Below are positions 18,259 through 25,892 of a stretch of 57,313 nt of DNA, piece by piece; within the stretch, counting starts at the first letter, position 1, and the number at the start of each line of letters is the position of its first letter. The position numbers were made by a program, and so were the translations under genes. The notes beneath the pieces were generated by a model, which saw only the letters and a program-made list of their open reading frames with translations, made no database searches and was not told the origin of the DNA. Origin of the DNA: Clostridiaceae bacterium JG1575 (GTDB lineage Bacteria > Bacillota > Clostridia > Clostridiales > Clostridiaceae); the NCBI GenBank assembly GCA_002838815.1, contig LQGW01000025.1:1-57313 (forward strand), written 5' to 3'.

Positions 18259-18918
18259 ATGAAGTATTTCATCGACACAGCAAATATTGAGGAAATCAAG
18301 GATGCCAACGAGCTGGGACTCATCTCGGGCGTCACCACCAACCCGTCGTTGATCGCCAAAGAGGGTCGGGTTTTTGAAGAAGTGATCCAGGAAATCACTC
18401 AAATTGTGGATGGCCCCATTTCCGCCGAGGTCGTCTCTTTGGAGGCTGACGGCATGGTGGAAGAGGGCAGAGCCCTTGCCGCTCTCCATCCCAACATCAT
18501 CATCAAGGTGCCCATGACGGCCCAAGGACTCAAGGCCGTTCATCGTCTGGCCCAAGAAAACATCCGCACCAACGTCACCCTCGTCTTCAGCGCAGAGCAA
18601 GCCCTAGCTGCAGCCCGTGCAGGAGCCGCTTATGTGTCTCCCTTCGTAGGTCGCATGGACGACATGGGCGTCGATGGCATTGCCTTGATCGAAGAAATTG
18701 CCACGATCTTCGCACTCTTTGACATCGACACGGAAATCATTTCGGCTTCCATCCGCAACCGCCGACACATCGCTCAATCCGCTCTGGCTGGGGCCGATAT
18801 TGCCACCGTTCCCTATAAAGTGCTGATGGCTTCCTTGGATCATCCCCTGACCACTTCCGGCATTGAGCGCTTTTTGAAGGATTGGGAAGGCGTGGCGCAG
18901 CGTAAGGCCAACCAATAG
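18259..18918 (+). CDS. tal: Transaldolase, TalC/fructose-6-phosphate aldolase subfamily
   Basis: 219-residue TIM-barrel enzyme of the short transaldolase class, moving a dihydroxyacetone unit in the non-oxidative pentose phosphate pathway. [27 protein letters not shown] and the Schiff-base lysine Lys83 in IIIKVPM match the family; [18 protein letters not shown] and SPFVGRMDD follow. TTAGGAGGT lies seven bases before the ATG. The short length and closeness to TalC leave open a fructose-6-phosphate aldolase activity, which differs by few active-site residues. It is a single-gene unit between two terminators. Confidence 0.93.
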   Translation: MKYFIDTANIEEIKDANELGLISGVTTNPSLIAKEGRVFEEVIQEITQIVDGPISAEVVSLEADGMVEEGRALAALHPNIIIKVPMTAQGLKAVHRLAQENIRTNVTLVFSAEQALAAARAGAAYVSPFVGRMDDMGVDGIALIEEIATIFALFDIDTEIISASIRNRRHIAQSALAGADIATVPYKVLMASLDHPLTTSGIERFLKDWEGVAQRKANQ

Positions 18919-18975
18919 CCACTGCTTGGCTTGTTGCGTTTTTTGTAAAAAAATCCAGAGGAAGAACTTTTTTGG

Positions 18976-19001
18976 AAAACGGATGGGGCCCCATCCGTTT
19001 T
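18976..19001. terminator. 26-bp perfect palindrome after transaldolase
   Basis: The arms AAAACGGATGGGG and CCCCATCCGTTTT form a self-complementary stem with a GGCC tip. Short T runs lie on both sides, so it can act as a terminator for the plus strand. 19002-19157 contains no recognisable gene. Confidence 0.65.
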
Positions 19002-19157
19002 CTCTTGCCTCTCCTTGTGAAAGGAATCTCAAAAACCCCAAAATATGGCGTTGAAAAAACAAGCGAAACGTTGAGGTGAGCAGGTTCCGGGGAGTTTTAA
19101 ACTTCATGATTAGGGCACCATTTGTAACCATTCCTTAAGATATTTGCAGAGCAACTT

Positions 19158-19166
19158 TGTTATGAT
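19158..19166 (+). promoter_or_regulatory. Extended -10 ahead of the tlpA/ccdA genes
   Basis: TGT followed by TATGAT (19161-19166), 44 bases before the start codon at 19210. Confidence 0.4.
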
Positions 19167-19209
19167 GAATGAAGAAGAATCCATGCGCTGCATGTTTTTA
19201 GGAGGAGTT

Positions 19210-19851
19210 ATGAAAAAGGGAACGAAGATCGTTTTGTCCATCGTCCTATTTGTGGGACTTTTGGTGGGCTTAAGAGCGTTGTATCAGCGAGCGGTCCGGC
19301 CCAATCCCCTCGCGCCCATTGCTGCGGGTGAGGGTGAGGGCAAGGGCAAAACCACCGCGGCCAAAGCCAGCGACACGGGAAGCACAGCGCCCACCGCAAC
19401 GGCGGCGTCGAAGCCTGCCGCGCCCAAGACCTTGCCATTACCGGATCTAAAGGTGTATGATTCCAAGGGTCAGCCCGTTCGGATTTCCACCTTTTACGGC
19501 AAACCCATGGTGCTCAACGTCTGGGCCAGCTGGTGCGGACCTTGCAAGGCGGAGATGCCAGAATTTTTGCAGTTGGACCAAGAGATTGGTCAAGATGTAA
19601 ACATCGTCATGGTCAACATGACGGGGGGCTTTGAGACCCGGGAGCAAAGCGATGCCTTCTTAAAGAGCCAGAAGCTGAACTTCCAAACCATGCTCTACGA
19701 CAACGACCAGGATCTTGCGACCAAACTGGGGATCCAAAGCATTCCCACGACGATTTTTGTGGATGCCAAGGGTCAGGTCCATTTTTACCACACGGGAACC
19801 CTCTCTAAGGATCAAGTACGCGAGGTTCTTGGACGGATGAAGCAACAATGA
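19210..19851 (+). CDS. TlpA/ResA-like thioredoxin-fold protein, membrane anchored
   Basis: 213-residue extracytoplasmic thiol-disulfide oxidoreductase. The start at 19210 follows AGGAGGAG and gives an N-terminal membrane helix (IVLSIVLFVGLLVGL). An Ala/Thr/Lys-rich linker to about residue 75 follows. The thioredoxin fold carries the active site Trp108-Cys109-Gly110-Pro111-Cys112 and the cis-Pro loop SIPTTIFVD. TlpA/ResA proteins reduce selected exported proteins and draw electrons from CcdA, whose gene overlaps by ATGA directly downstream. No cytochrome c genes are visible here, so the target may be another exported thiol protein. Confidence 0.9.
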   Translation: MKKGTKIVLSIVLFVGLLVGLRALYQRAVRPNPLAPIAAGEGEGKGKTTAAKASDTGSTAPTATAASKPAAPKTLPLPDLKVYDSKGQPVRISTFYGKPMVLNVWASWCGPCKAEMPEFLQLDQEIGQDVNIVMVNMTGGFETREQSDAFLKSQKLNFQTMLYDNDQDLATKLGIQSIPTTIFVDAKGQVHFYHTGTLSKDQVREVLGRMKQQ

Positions 19852-20528
19852 ATCCAGCCAACGACATCTTCCTTTTCATCGAAGGCATTCTTGCGTTCAT
19901 CTCCCCATGCTTTTTGCCTATGATTCCAGTCTACTTGACCTACCTTGTGGGACAGGATCAGGAAACGACACAGATGAAGCTCTTGGTGCGCAACGCCCTG
20001 GGCTTTGTTTTGGGCTTTACCGTGGTGTTTGTGCTTTTGGGGATGACGGCTACGACCATCTCACGCTTCTTGATCCATCAACGACTGCTCATTGAGCGCA
20101 TCGGCGGGGTGTTGCTGATTCTCTTTGGGCTCAATATGATGGGCAAGCTGAACATTCCCTTTTTAAATCGGGACTTTCGCAAAGCCCTGCCGCAGGCGAA
20201 GCGCGGCATGGCCTCGAGTTTTCTCTTTGGCGTGATCATCGCCTTTGGCTGGAGTCCTTGTCTTGGAGCCTTCCTCGGCGCCGCGCTGTTGCAGGCCTCT
20301 CAAGCCGACACCGTGCTTTTGGGCGGCTGGAAACTTTTGATCTTCAGCTTGGGGCTGGGGGTCCCGTTCTTCATTACGGCCCTTTTATTCCATCAGCTGA
20401 CTCATGTGTTTGCGGCCATTAAACGCCACTACGGCGTCATCTCCCTCGTGTCGGGCCTCTTTTTGATCCTCATGGGTATTTTGATGGCCTTGGGTAAATT
20501 TTCCCTTTATACCAATATTTTTTATTAG
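19848..20528 (+). CDS. ccdA: CcdA-type thiol-reductant membrane transporter
   Basis: 226-residue polytopic membrane protein with about six hydrophobic helices. The two redox Cys-Pro motifs of the CcdA/DsbD transmembrane family are visible: ISPCFLPMIPVYL in helix 1 and WSPCLGAFLGAAL in the second half. It passes electrons from cytoplasmic thioredoxin to an outer thiol protein, here almost certainly the TlpA-like product of the overlapping upstream gene (shared ATGA). A hairpin at 20530-20552 separates it from the VanW gene. Confidence 0.9.
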   Translation: MNPANDIFLFIEGILAFISPCFLPMIPVYLTYLVGQDQETTQMKLLVRNALGFVLGFTVVFVLLGMTATTISRFLIHQRLLIERIGGVLLILFGLNMMGKLNIPFLNRDFRKALPQAKRGMASSFLFGVIIAFGWSPCLGAFLGAALLQASQADTVLLGGWKLLIFSLGLGVPFFITALLFHQLTHVFAAIKRHYGVISLVSGLFLILMGILMALGKFSLYTNIFY

Positions 20529-20529
20529 T

Positions 20530-20552
20530 GAGAGCCTCTCCCGGGGCTCTCC
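20530..20552 (+). terminator. Hairpin between ccdA and the VanW gene
   Basis: GAGAGCC pairs with GGGCTCTC around a short C-rich loop. There is no T tract, so it may only slow or trim the transcript that continues into the VanW gene. Confidence 0.4.
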
Positions 20553-20567
20553 AAAGGAGACAGTGCA

Positions 20568-22226
20568 TTGCGTAATATCAAATTGTTCCTGATTCCTGCA
20601 TTGGTGATCGGCCTTGCGGGATGCTCCCTTTTGCCACAAAAACCCGGCGGAGGGACCAACGGATCTTCCCGGATTCTAACGGCCGGGAGTCCATCGACGA
20701 CCTTGGGCCCCAGCACCCCCGCCACTAAGGATGCAGCGGAAAAAGATCGTCAACTCTTAAAGCAGTACGAAAATCGGATGGTTCCTGGAACCCTCATCCA
20801 AGGCGTGGATGTGGCGGGGATGACTAAGGAGGAAGCCAAAGCGGCGGTGACCCAAAAGGTCATGGATCCTTTGAAGGATCGGAAGATCCTCTTTCGCTAC
20901 AACAATGAGGATGATTACTTCAGCTATAAACGACTGAAGGTTCAGGTAAAGGAGTCGGTCTTTGAGGAAGCCTTGGCCAACGGGACCTCTAACAATCCCG
21001 CCGAGCGCCTGAAGTGGCTCAAAGAAGGGCGACCGTTGAATGTGCCCATTGTCTTAGATTATGACGCGGCCTATATTGACCAATTGGCCAAAGAGGTTCA
21101 AGGCGCTTCCGTTCAATCGGACCGTCTCCACATCGCCAAACGCGTAGACGGCCGCATCATCTTGCGGGACAACAATCAGCGTAAAGCCATCGATCTTGAG
21201 GCCTTTCGCAAGAAAGTGATCTCCGCCATGACCCTTAGCCCGCAGGATCCGGCGCGCTTTGAAGCCCCCATCAAAGAGGTGTCGGTGGGCATCGATCAAA
21301 ACATGCTCGACCAAATCGACACCAGGCTTGTCAGTGTGACCACCGACTACAGCTGGTCGGTCGCGCCCCGTAAGTTCAATGTGAAGCTTGCGGCGGACCG
21401 CATTGACAACAGCCCGCTGTTGCCCGGGGATGAATTTTCTTTCAATCGGACCATCGGAGGGGCCGCATCCACAGCCAATGGCTTTGCTCAGTCCATGGTT
21501 TACTTCGGCACGGATTCGGTTCTTTCGGCCGGCGGAGGCGTCTGTCAGGTATCGTCCACGCTATACACCGCCTCGCTGCGCTTGGGGCTTTTGCCCACCC
21601 AGCGCTCCAATCACTCCCAGACCGTCGGCTACCTGCCCTTTGGCATGGATGCCACAATTTACGCTCCGGACATTGATTTTCGTTTTAAGAACACCTACGA
21701 AAAGCCGATTTTTATCACGACGTATGCCGATGGTGATGAACTGACCATCAACATCTATGGCCCTGAAGACCTTATGGGGGGGTACACCTATGAGTATGAG
21801 AGCGAAAAATATCGCACCTTCCCGTATAAAACCCGGGAGATTACCGATAGCTCCATTCCCAAGGGAGCCGTGGTTGCCGAAGCCGGTCACCCGAAAAACG
21901 GCTACGCCGTGCGCTTGCATAAGCTGACGCTGAAAAACGGATCCGTGGTGAAACGCGAAGTCCTCAACGACGACATCTACGATCCCGTGGATATCGTGCA
22001 CCGCTTAGGAACGGGCGTGGGCAGCCAGATCGACCCCAAATGGGAAGAAGGCCGGGAAGTGATTAAATATCCTCCCCAGGACCCCACGAAACCGACGCCC
22101 CCACCGACGCCCACAAAACCCGAGACCAAACCTGTGACAAAACCCGTCACGAAACCTCAAACCAAGCCCATGACCAAGCCTGAGACCAAGCCCGTGACGA
22201 AGCCCGATAATGGGTCCAAACCCTAA
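20568..22226 (+). CDS. VanW-family lipoprotein with Lys-Pro-Thr tail
   Basis: 552-residue exported lipoprotein. The start is a TTG at 20568 after AAAGGAG; no ATG fits upstream of the signal MRNIKLFLIPALVIGLAGCS, whose Cys is the lipobox residue. Residues about 75-270 are a peptidoglycan-binding-like region (YENRMVPGTLIQGVDVAGM start). The VanW domain covers about 285-400, with FSFNRTIGG, GGGVCQVSSTLYTASL and RSNHSQTVGYLPFG. A G5-like beta segment follows, and the last ~40 residues repeat TKP/VTKP/ETKP, typical of a wall-spanning tail. VanW domains are found near glycopeptide resistance genes but most have no known function; a cell-wall role is inferred. Confidence 0.88.
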   Translation: MRNIKLFLIPALVIGLAGCSLLPQKPGGGTNGSSRILTAGSPSTTLGPSTPATKDAAEKDRQLLKQYENRMVPGTLIQGVDVAGMTKEEAKAAVTQKVMDPLKDRKILFRYNNEDDYFSYKRLKVQVKESVFEEALANGTSNNPAERLKWLKEGRPLNVPIVLDYDAAYIDQLAKEVQGASVQSDRLHIAKRVDGRIILRDNNQRKAIDLEAFRKKVISAMTLSPQDPARFEAPIKEVSVGIDQNMLDQIDTRLVSVTTDYSWSVAPRKFNVKLAADRIDNSPLLPGDEFSFNRTIGGAASTANGFAQSMVYFGTDSVLSAGGGVCQVSSTLYTASLRLGLLPTQRSNHSQTVGYLPFGMDATIYAPDIDFRFKNTYEKPIFITTYADGDELTINIYGPEDLMGGYTYEYESEKYRTFPYKTREITDSSIPKGAVVAEAGHPKNGYAVRLHKLTLKNGSVVKREVLNDDIYDPVDIVHRLGTGVGSQIDPKWEEGREVIKYPPQDPTKPTPPPTPTKPETKPVTKPVTKPQTKPMTKPETKPVTKPDNGSKP

Positions 22227-22274
22227 GGAGCCACGGCGGTGAGGCCCCTTCGGGACCGTACGGTCCCGAACTAT

Positions 22275-22332
22275 AAAAAACACCTTCTCTTTTTGCCCTC
22301 AAGCGGTGCAAGAAAGAGAAGGTGTTTTTTAT
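22275..22332. terminator. Bidirectional terminator between convergent VanW and ASCH genes
   Basis: AAAAAACACCTTCTCTTT (22275-22292) is complementary to AAAGAGAAGGTGTTTTTT (22313-22330), giving T tracts on both strands. A smaller perfect palindrome CGGGACCGTACGGTCCCG lies just upstream at about 22251-22268. Confidence 0.92.
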
Positions 22333-22365
22333 TGGGTGAGATTTAAGCGCGCCTAAGAGGCTCGG

Positions 22366-23028
22366 TTATTGGTCAAACGGTTTTTTTACACCCCAAGAAT
22401 TGAGAATCGCATGCGCTTCCTTGTGGGAAAGATCCTTCAGTTCAACGTCAGAGGAGTCCCCATAAAAGGCATTTTCATACGCAGAATCCGGTTCAGTGAG
22501 TTTCCATATCCGGTCAGAAGCACTCATATATTCCAAGGCATCTTGGCCCACACGCCACCGTATGAGGGTTCCGGTAGCAGGATCCTGGGAATAGTAGCCG
22601 ATTTTCCCATATTTATAAGTTAGTGGGGCAAAATAAGTGGTATAAATTTCAGAGGATTCCTCGTCGGTTAAGGTGCCATCATCGATAATTTCAATCAATT
22701 CGTCCGATACGTCATAAAAATTGAGCTTCCCCTTGACTGGGAATGGGTTAACGAGACGTAGATTGGAAAGGTGCCACGCATACCAAGTCCCTTCTGGCAT
22801 TTCATCCAGACAAGCCGCGTCCAAATCCTTCTTTGAGAGTGGGGTAACATCCTCCAAGGTGACAATACAAAGAGCGTAACCGGAGATGGTGCCGGGATAC
22901 TTTGGGGAGGCACTGCTGCAGATCAATAAATCCCCACGAAATGCTGTGTTCCAGGTGCGGGCTTCCACTGTTTTTTCGCCCGTTTGAATCAGGGCTGCAT
23001 AAGGATTTTGAACCGATAAAGCTTTCAT
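22366..23028 (-). CDS. ASCH-domain protein
   Basis: 220-residue cytoplasmic protein. The start at 23028 has AAGGAGAAAC just upstream; the longer in-frame extension to 23085 lacks a site. Residues 1-95 match the ASCH fold (MKALSVQNPYAALIQTGEKT, then VEARTW, RGDLLICSSA and YALCIVTLEDV), a PUA-like beta-barrel thought to bind RNA or modified nucleotides. The second half (from about 120) has no recognised domain; it is rich in Tyr/Asp/Glu. Function unknown. It stands alone on the minus strand, ending at the shared terminator. Confidence 0.8.
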   Translation of the reverse strand: MKALSVQNPYAALIQTGEKTVEARTWNTAFRGDLLICSSASPKYPGTISGYALCIVTLEDVTPLSKKDLDAACLDEMPEGTWYAWHLSNLRLVNPFPVKGKLNFYDVSDELIEIIDDGTLTDEESSEIYTTYFAPLTYKYGKIGYYSQDPATGTLIRWRVGQDALEYMSASDRIWKLTEPDSAYENAFYGDSSDVELKDLSHKEAHAILNSWGVKKPFDQ

Positions 23029-23097
23029 TTGTTTCTCCTTTTGGTTTGTATTTTGTTCAGTCGAGGCACCCATTGGTAAGGGCATCGGGGCCCCGCA

Positions 23098-23136
23098 ACC
23101 CCAGTGCGAATCCTTTGTTGGGGTTTTTTAATCAGT
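23098..23136. terminator. AACCCCA/TTGGGGTT hairpin between ASCH and dinB units
   Basis: The AACCCCA and TTGGGGTT arms are followed by T6 on the plus strand only. No plus-strand gene needs it. On the minus strand it lies after the dinB operon but without a T tract. Confidence 0.4.
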
Positions 23137-23174
23137 TCATCAAAGGACCGATGAGCGGGACGTTTTTTCAAAGG

Positions 23175-23438
23175 TCACAGCCGCTGAAGGATCCAAGAGC
23201 CCGTATCCAAGCGATGACGTAGTTCCAGGAAACGAAGGGCGCCCTGAACCTCTCCTTGACAACGGTAGGAATCGACGAAGGAAAGACCTTGTTGACTGCG
23301 CGTTCGAGCCTCAACGCCGCGGATAAAGATGGTGTGGTAAGCGCCATCTTCTCCGATCAGTCGAATGCGTAAAGGGAAAAGCACGCCGTCTTTTGAAAAA
23401 GAGGCCACCACTTCAATGGGTTTCAACAGAAGGTCCAT
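23175..23438 (-). CDS. Small protein coupled to the Y-family polymerase gene
   Basis: 87-residue protein whose ATG begins one base after the stop of the polymerase gene (TAAAATG), so it is almost certainly translated from the same message. The sequence is beta-rich and basic (PIEVVASFSKDGVLFPLRIR, then TIFIRGVEARTRSQQG and a C-terminal YRCQGEVQGALRFLELRH) with no signal or membrane helix. I recall similar small uncharacterised proteins beside dinB in other Bacillota, but no named domain is recognised. A role in binding the polymerase or DNA is only a guess from coupling. Confidence 0.7.
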   Translation of the reverse strand: MDLLLKPIEVVASFSKDGVLFPLRIRLIGEDGAYHTIFIRGVEARTRSQQGLSFVDSYRCQGEVQGALRFLELRHRLDTGSWILQRL

Positions 23439-23439
23439 T

Positions 23440-24633
23440 TTACTGCCTCCGGATGCTGGGAAAAGAATCCCCTTGAGTGATGATCTCTTTGCCGAAACGC
23501 TTTTTTAGGGTTTCCACCGTGAGCTGTGCTCGATCTTTTTTTAAGGAGGCCTGCCAGTCCGATAAACCCAATTGTTGCACCTCATTGGTGGTCAAGTGGC
23601 TGAAGCAGACGCCGATCTTTCGAAGGGGCACGCCGCGCCAGGCTTGTGTTAACAAGGTGTGGGCGATCCGGTGAAGTTCTTCCCAGCTGTCGGTGGGGTG
23701 GGGAAGCATTTTCTGATGGCTGCCTGAAACAAAGGCTGAGGTGGTGTAATGCACGTTGACGCAACCGGTTAAAAACGCTTCGCAGAGTAAGCGGCGGTGC
23801 AAGGGGAGTAGGAGGGTGTCCAGCACGCGGTGCGCTTTTTGGGGGTCTTGAACGTCCTCAGGCAACGTCATGCTGTGGCTCATTCCCTTCGCGTCCATGG
23901 TGCCTTCCACCACCACCGGTGCATCATCCAGGCCTCGGGCATAGCGATACAAAAGGTCGCCCATTTTGCCGAAGCGTTGGCGCAGAAAGGAGGCGTCGCA
24001 GGCCGCGAGATCGCCCACGGTCTGGATGTTGATGTTGTGCAGTTCCCGGGAGAGCACCGGGCCCACCATGAGTAGGCGGCTCACGGGCAGCGGGTGCAGT
24101 TTTTTTTTGATTTCGTCGGGGAAAAGAGTATGAATGCGATTGGGCTTTTCAAAATCCGACGCCATTTTGGCGCAGAGTTTATTTTCGCCGATGCCGATGT
24201 TTACGGTGAAGCCGCGGGAGGTTCGAACGTCAGCGGAAATGGTTTGGGCCAAAGCCACGGCCTGCTTTTTAGTGAGGGAGCCCATATCGAGGTAGCATTC
24301 ATCAATGGAGGCTCGCTCAAGGATTGGCGAGTAGCGCAACAAGATCTCTACGAGGGCCGCGCTCTCGCGGCGGTAAATGTCGCGCTGCGGGGGCACAATC
24401 AAAAGGCCGGGACACTTTTTCAGTGCGGTGTAGAGCGATTCGCCGGTTTGGACGCCGCAGGCTTTAGCGCTGGGGGATTTGGCCAAAACGATGCCTCGGC
24501 GGCTTTTGGGGTCTCCGCCCACGGCAGAAGGGATTTGGCGCAGATCCCGGGTCAGACCTTGTTCTTTTTCCCAAATGGCATTCCAGGATAAATAGGCGGA
24601 ATTGACATCTACATGGAAAATCAGGGATGTCAT
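23440..24633 (-). CDS. dinB: Y-family DNA polymerase, DinB/Pol IV-like
   Basis: 397-residue error-prone translesion polymerase. The start at 24633 follows GGAGGCTGTCCT. The palm begins IFHVDVNSAYLSWNAIW, where HVDVNSAYLSW replaces the HVDMNAFFASVE of classical DinB; this variant defines a Clostridia-type branch. The catalytic pair is in ASIDECYLDM. VNIGIGENKLCAKMASDFEKP and the helix-hairpin-helix-like MVGPVLSRELHNINIQTVGDL follow, then the little-finger domain. No LexA-like operator was recognised upstream. The coupled small gene downstream makes a two-gene unit. Confidence 0.92.
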   Translation of the reverse strand: MTSLIFHVDVNSAYLSWNAIWEKEQGLTRDLRQIPSAVGGDPKSRRGIVLAKSPSAKACGVQTGESLYTALKKCPGLLIVPPQRDIYRRESAALVEILLRYSPILERASIDECYLDMGSLTKKQAVALAQTISADVRTSRGFTVNIGIGENKLCAKMASDFEKPNRIHTLFPDEIKKKLHPLPVSRLLMVGPVLSRELHNINIQTVGDLAACDASFLRQRFGKMGDLLYRYARGLDDAPVVVEGTMDAKGMSHSMTLPEDVQDPQKAHRVLDTLLLPLHRRLLCEAFLTGCVNVHYTTSAFVSGSHQKMLPHPTDSWEELHRIAHTLLTQAWRGVPLRKIGVCFSHLTTNEVQQLGLSDWQASLKKDRAQLTVETLKKRFGKEIITQGDSFPSIRRQ

Positions 24634-24713
24634 AGGACAGCCTCCCTTCACTTTTTCTTACCCTAATTATATCGAACGGATGTTTTGAAAACAAGATGAG
24701 ACCAAGGGATCGA

Positions 24714-25670
24714 CTAAAGATAGCTACGACCCTGAAGGGCGTAAAGTTCCTCAATACGGCTCAAAAAGGAGCGAACGCATTGCTCGTACTCGGCCGTGTG
24801 CTCATAATAACCTAAAAGGTGCGGGGAGTCGGGGGCGATGTAGATTTGGTTGTAGCCGGATTTGAAGCTGGCCAATAGGCGGCTCATCTTGGGCGCAACC
24901 AGTTCATCGCCCCCGGAATGGATGAAGAGAACGGGAACTTCCAGGGCTTGGATCTCCGTGAGGGGGGAAACATCGGCCAAGGAGAAGCCCGCCCGGCGCT
25001 TGACGATCTGATTGATGAGCATCAGCGCTTTTTGCGAGCGGGTCTTTAAGATGCGTTCCTCCAGACCCTGCATCACCATGGTGAGTTCCGAGAAGGAGGA
25101 GTCGGCAATGGCAAAGCTGATGCGCGGATCCTGGGAGAGGGTCATGAGGGAGGTGGCGGCCCCGGCGGATTCGCCGTGGAAGCCTAGAAAATGATGCGCA
25201 CCGTAGCGCTCGAAGAGAAAATCCGCAGCCACCTTAAGGTCCCAGCGTTCAAAAAAGCCGTAGCTATAGGTGGGGCCTCCGGTTTGGCCATGGTAGCGAG
25301 CATCGCAAAGAAGCACATTGTAGCCCAGGGATTGATACATCCGAAGGAATTTATAGGAGGCCATGAGGTTTCGCCCTTCGCGGTGCAAAAGGATGACGCT
25401 TCGCTTCGCCCCCAAATCAAAGAGACGTCCCCGAATGTTGTAATTGTAATTGGAGCGCAGCATCACCGGCTCATAGGGGAGGCCCAAAAGCTCTTTAAAT
25501 TCTTCAGGGGAGAGCTTCAGCCGTGTCTTGAGATCGTTGATGACGGTTTGGTCGTTGACCTTAGGGGGATGAATGATTCGGCTGGCGATGCGCCAAGCTC
25601 CGAGGAACACAACAAAGAGAATGAAGAGCAAAAGGAAAAGTACAATCAGCCAAAAGAGCTTTTTATCCAC
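24714..25670 (-). CDS. Membrane-anchored alpha/beta hydrolase
   Basis: 318-residue hydrolase with a strong N-terminal membrane helix (LFWLIVLFLLLFILFVVFLG). The GTG at 25670 is preferred because AAAGGA precedes it by nine bases; the ATG at 25700 lacks a ribosome site. The alpha/beta fold is clear: SVILLHREGRN, DARYHGQTGG, nucleophile Ser168 in GFHGESAGAA, Asp255 in HSGGDELV and His284 in SPHLLGYY. These resemble prolyl-oligopeptidase/BAAT-like serine esterases of Bacillota. Substrate unknown. Single-gene unit on the minus strand. Confidence 0.85.
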   Translation of the reverse strand: MDKKLFWLIVLFLLLFILFVVFLGAWRIASRIIHPPKVNDQTVINDLKTRLKLSPEEFKELLGLPYEPVMLRSNYNYNIRGRLFDLGAKRSVILLHREGRNLMASYKFLRMYQSLGYNVLLCDARYHGQTGGPTYSYGFFERWDLKVAADFLFERYGAHHFLGFHGESAGAATSLMTLSQDPRISFAIADSSFSELTMVMQGLEERILKTRSQKALMLINQIVKRRAGFSLADVSPLTEIQALEVPVLFIHSGGDELVAPKMSRLLASFKSGYNQIYIAPDSPHLLGYYEHTAEYEQCVRSFLSRIEELYALQGRSYL

Positions 25671-25811
25671 GGGGGTACGTCCTTTCCCGATGCCGTGCAT
25701 CGGCGAGCGAAGCCATTCTAGGATTTAGTTTAAGTCTACACCAAGGGGTGCGGTTTGGGATATGAAGGAATTCCCCGATTTTAGAAATCTTAGTTAACAA
25801 ATCAGGCAAAG

Positions 25812-25841
25812 TTGTTCGTAAGGCCCCTTTTCCCCTATAAT
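25812..25841 (+). promoter_or_regulatory. Promoter of the LEA-like protein gene
   Basis: TTGTTC (25812-25817), 18-base spacer, TATAAT (25836-25841). The start at 25893 follows AGGAGGAACAGT. Confidence 0.75.
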
Positions 25842-25892
25842 GAGCGTAAGTCGATCCGGTGAATCGGGATACAACCCTTTAGGAGGAACAGT

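Noticed and set aside
22082-22220. Short tandem repeats at the VanW gene end as a separate repeat element
   Set aside because: They simply encode the Thr-Lys-Pro tail and stay in frame.
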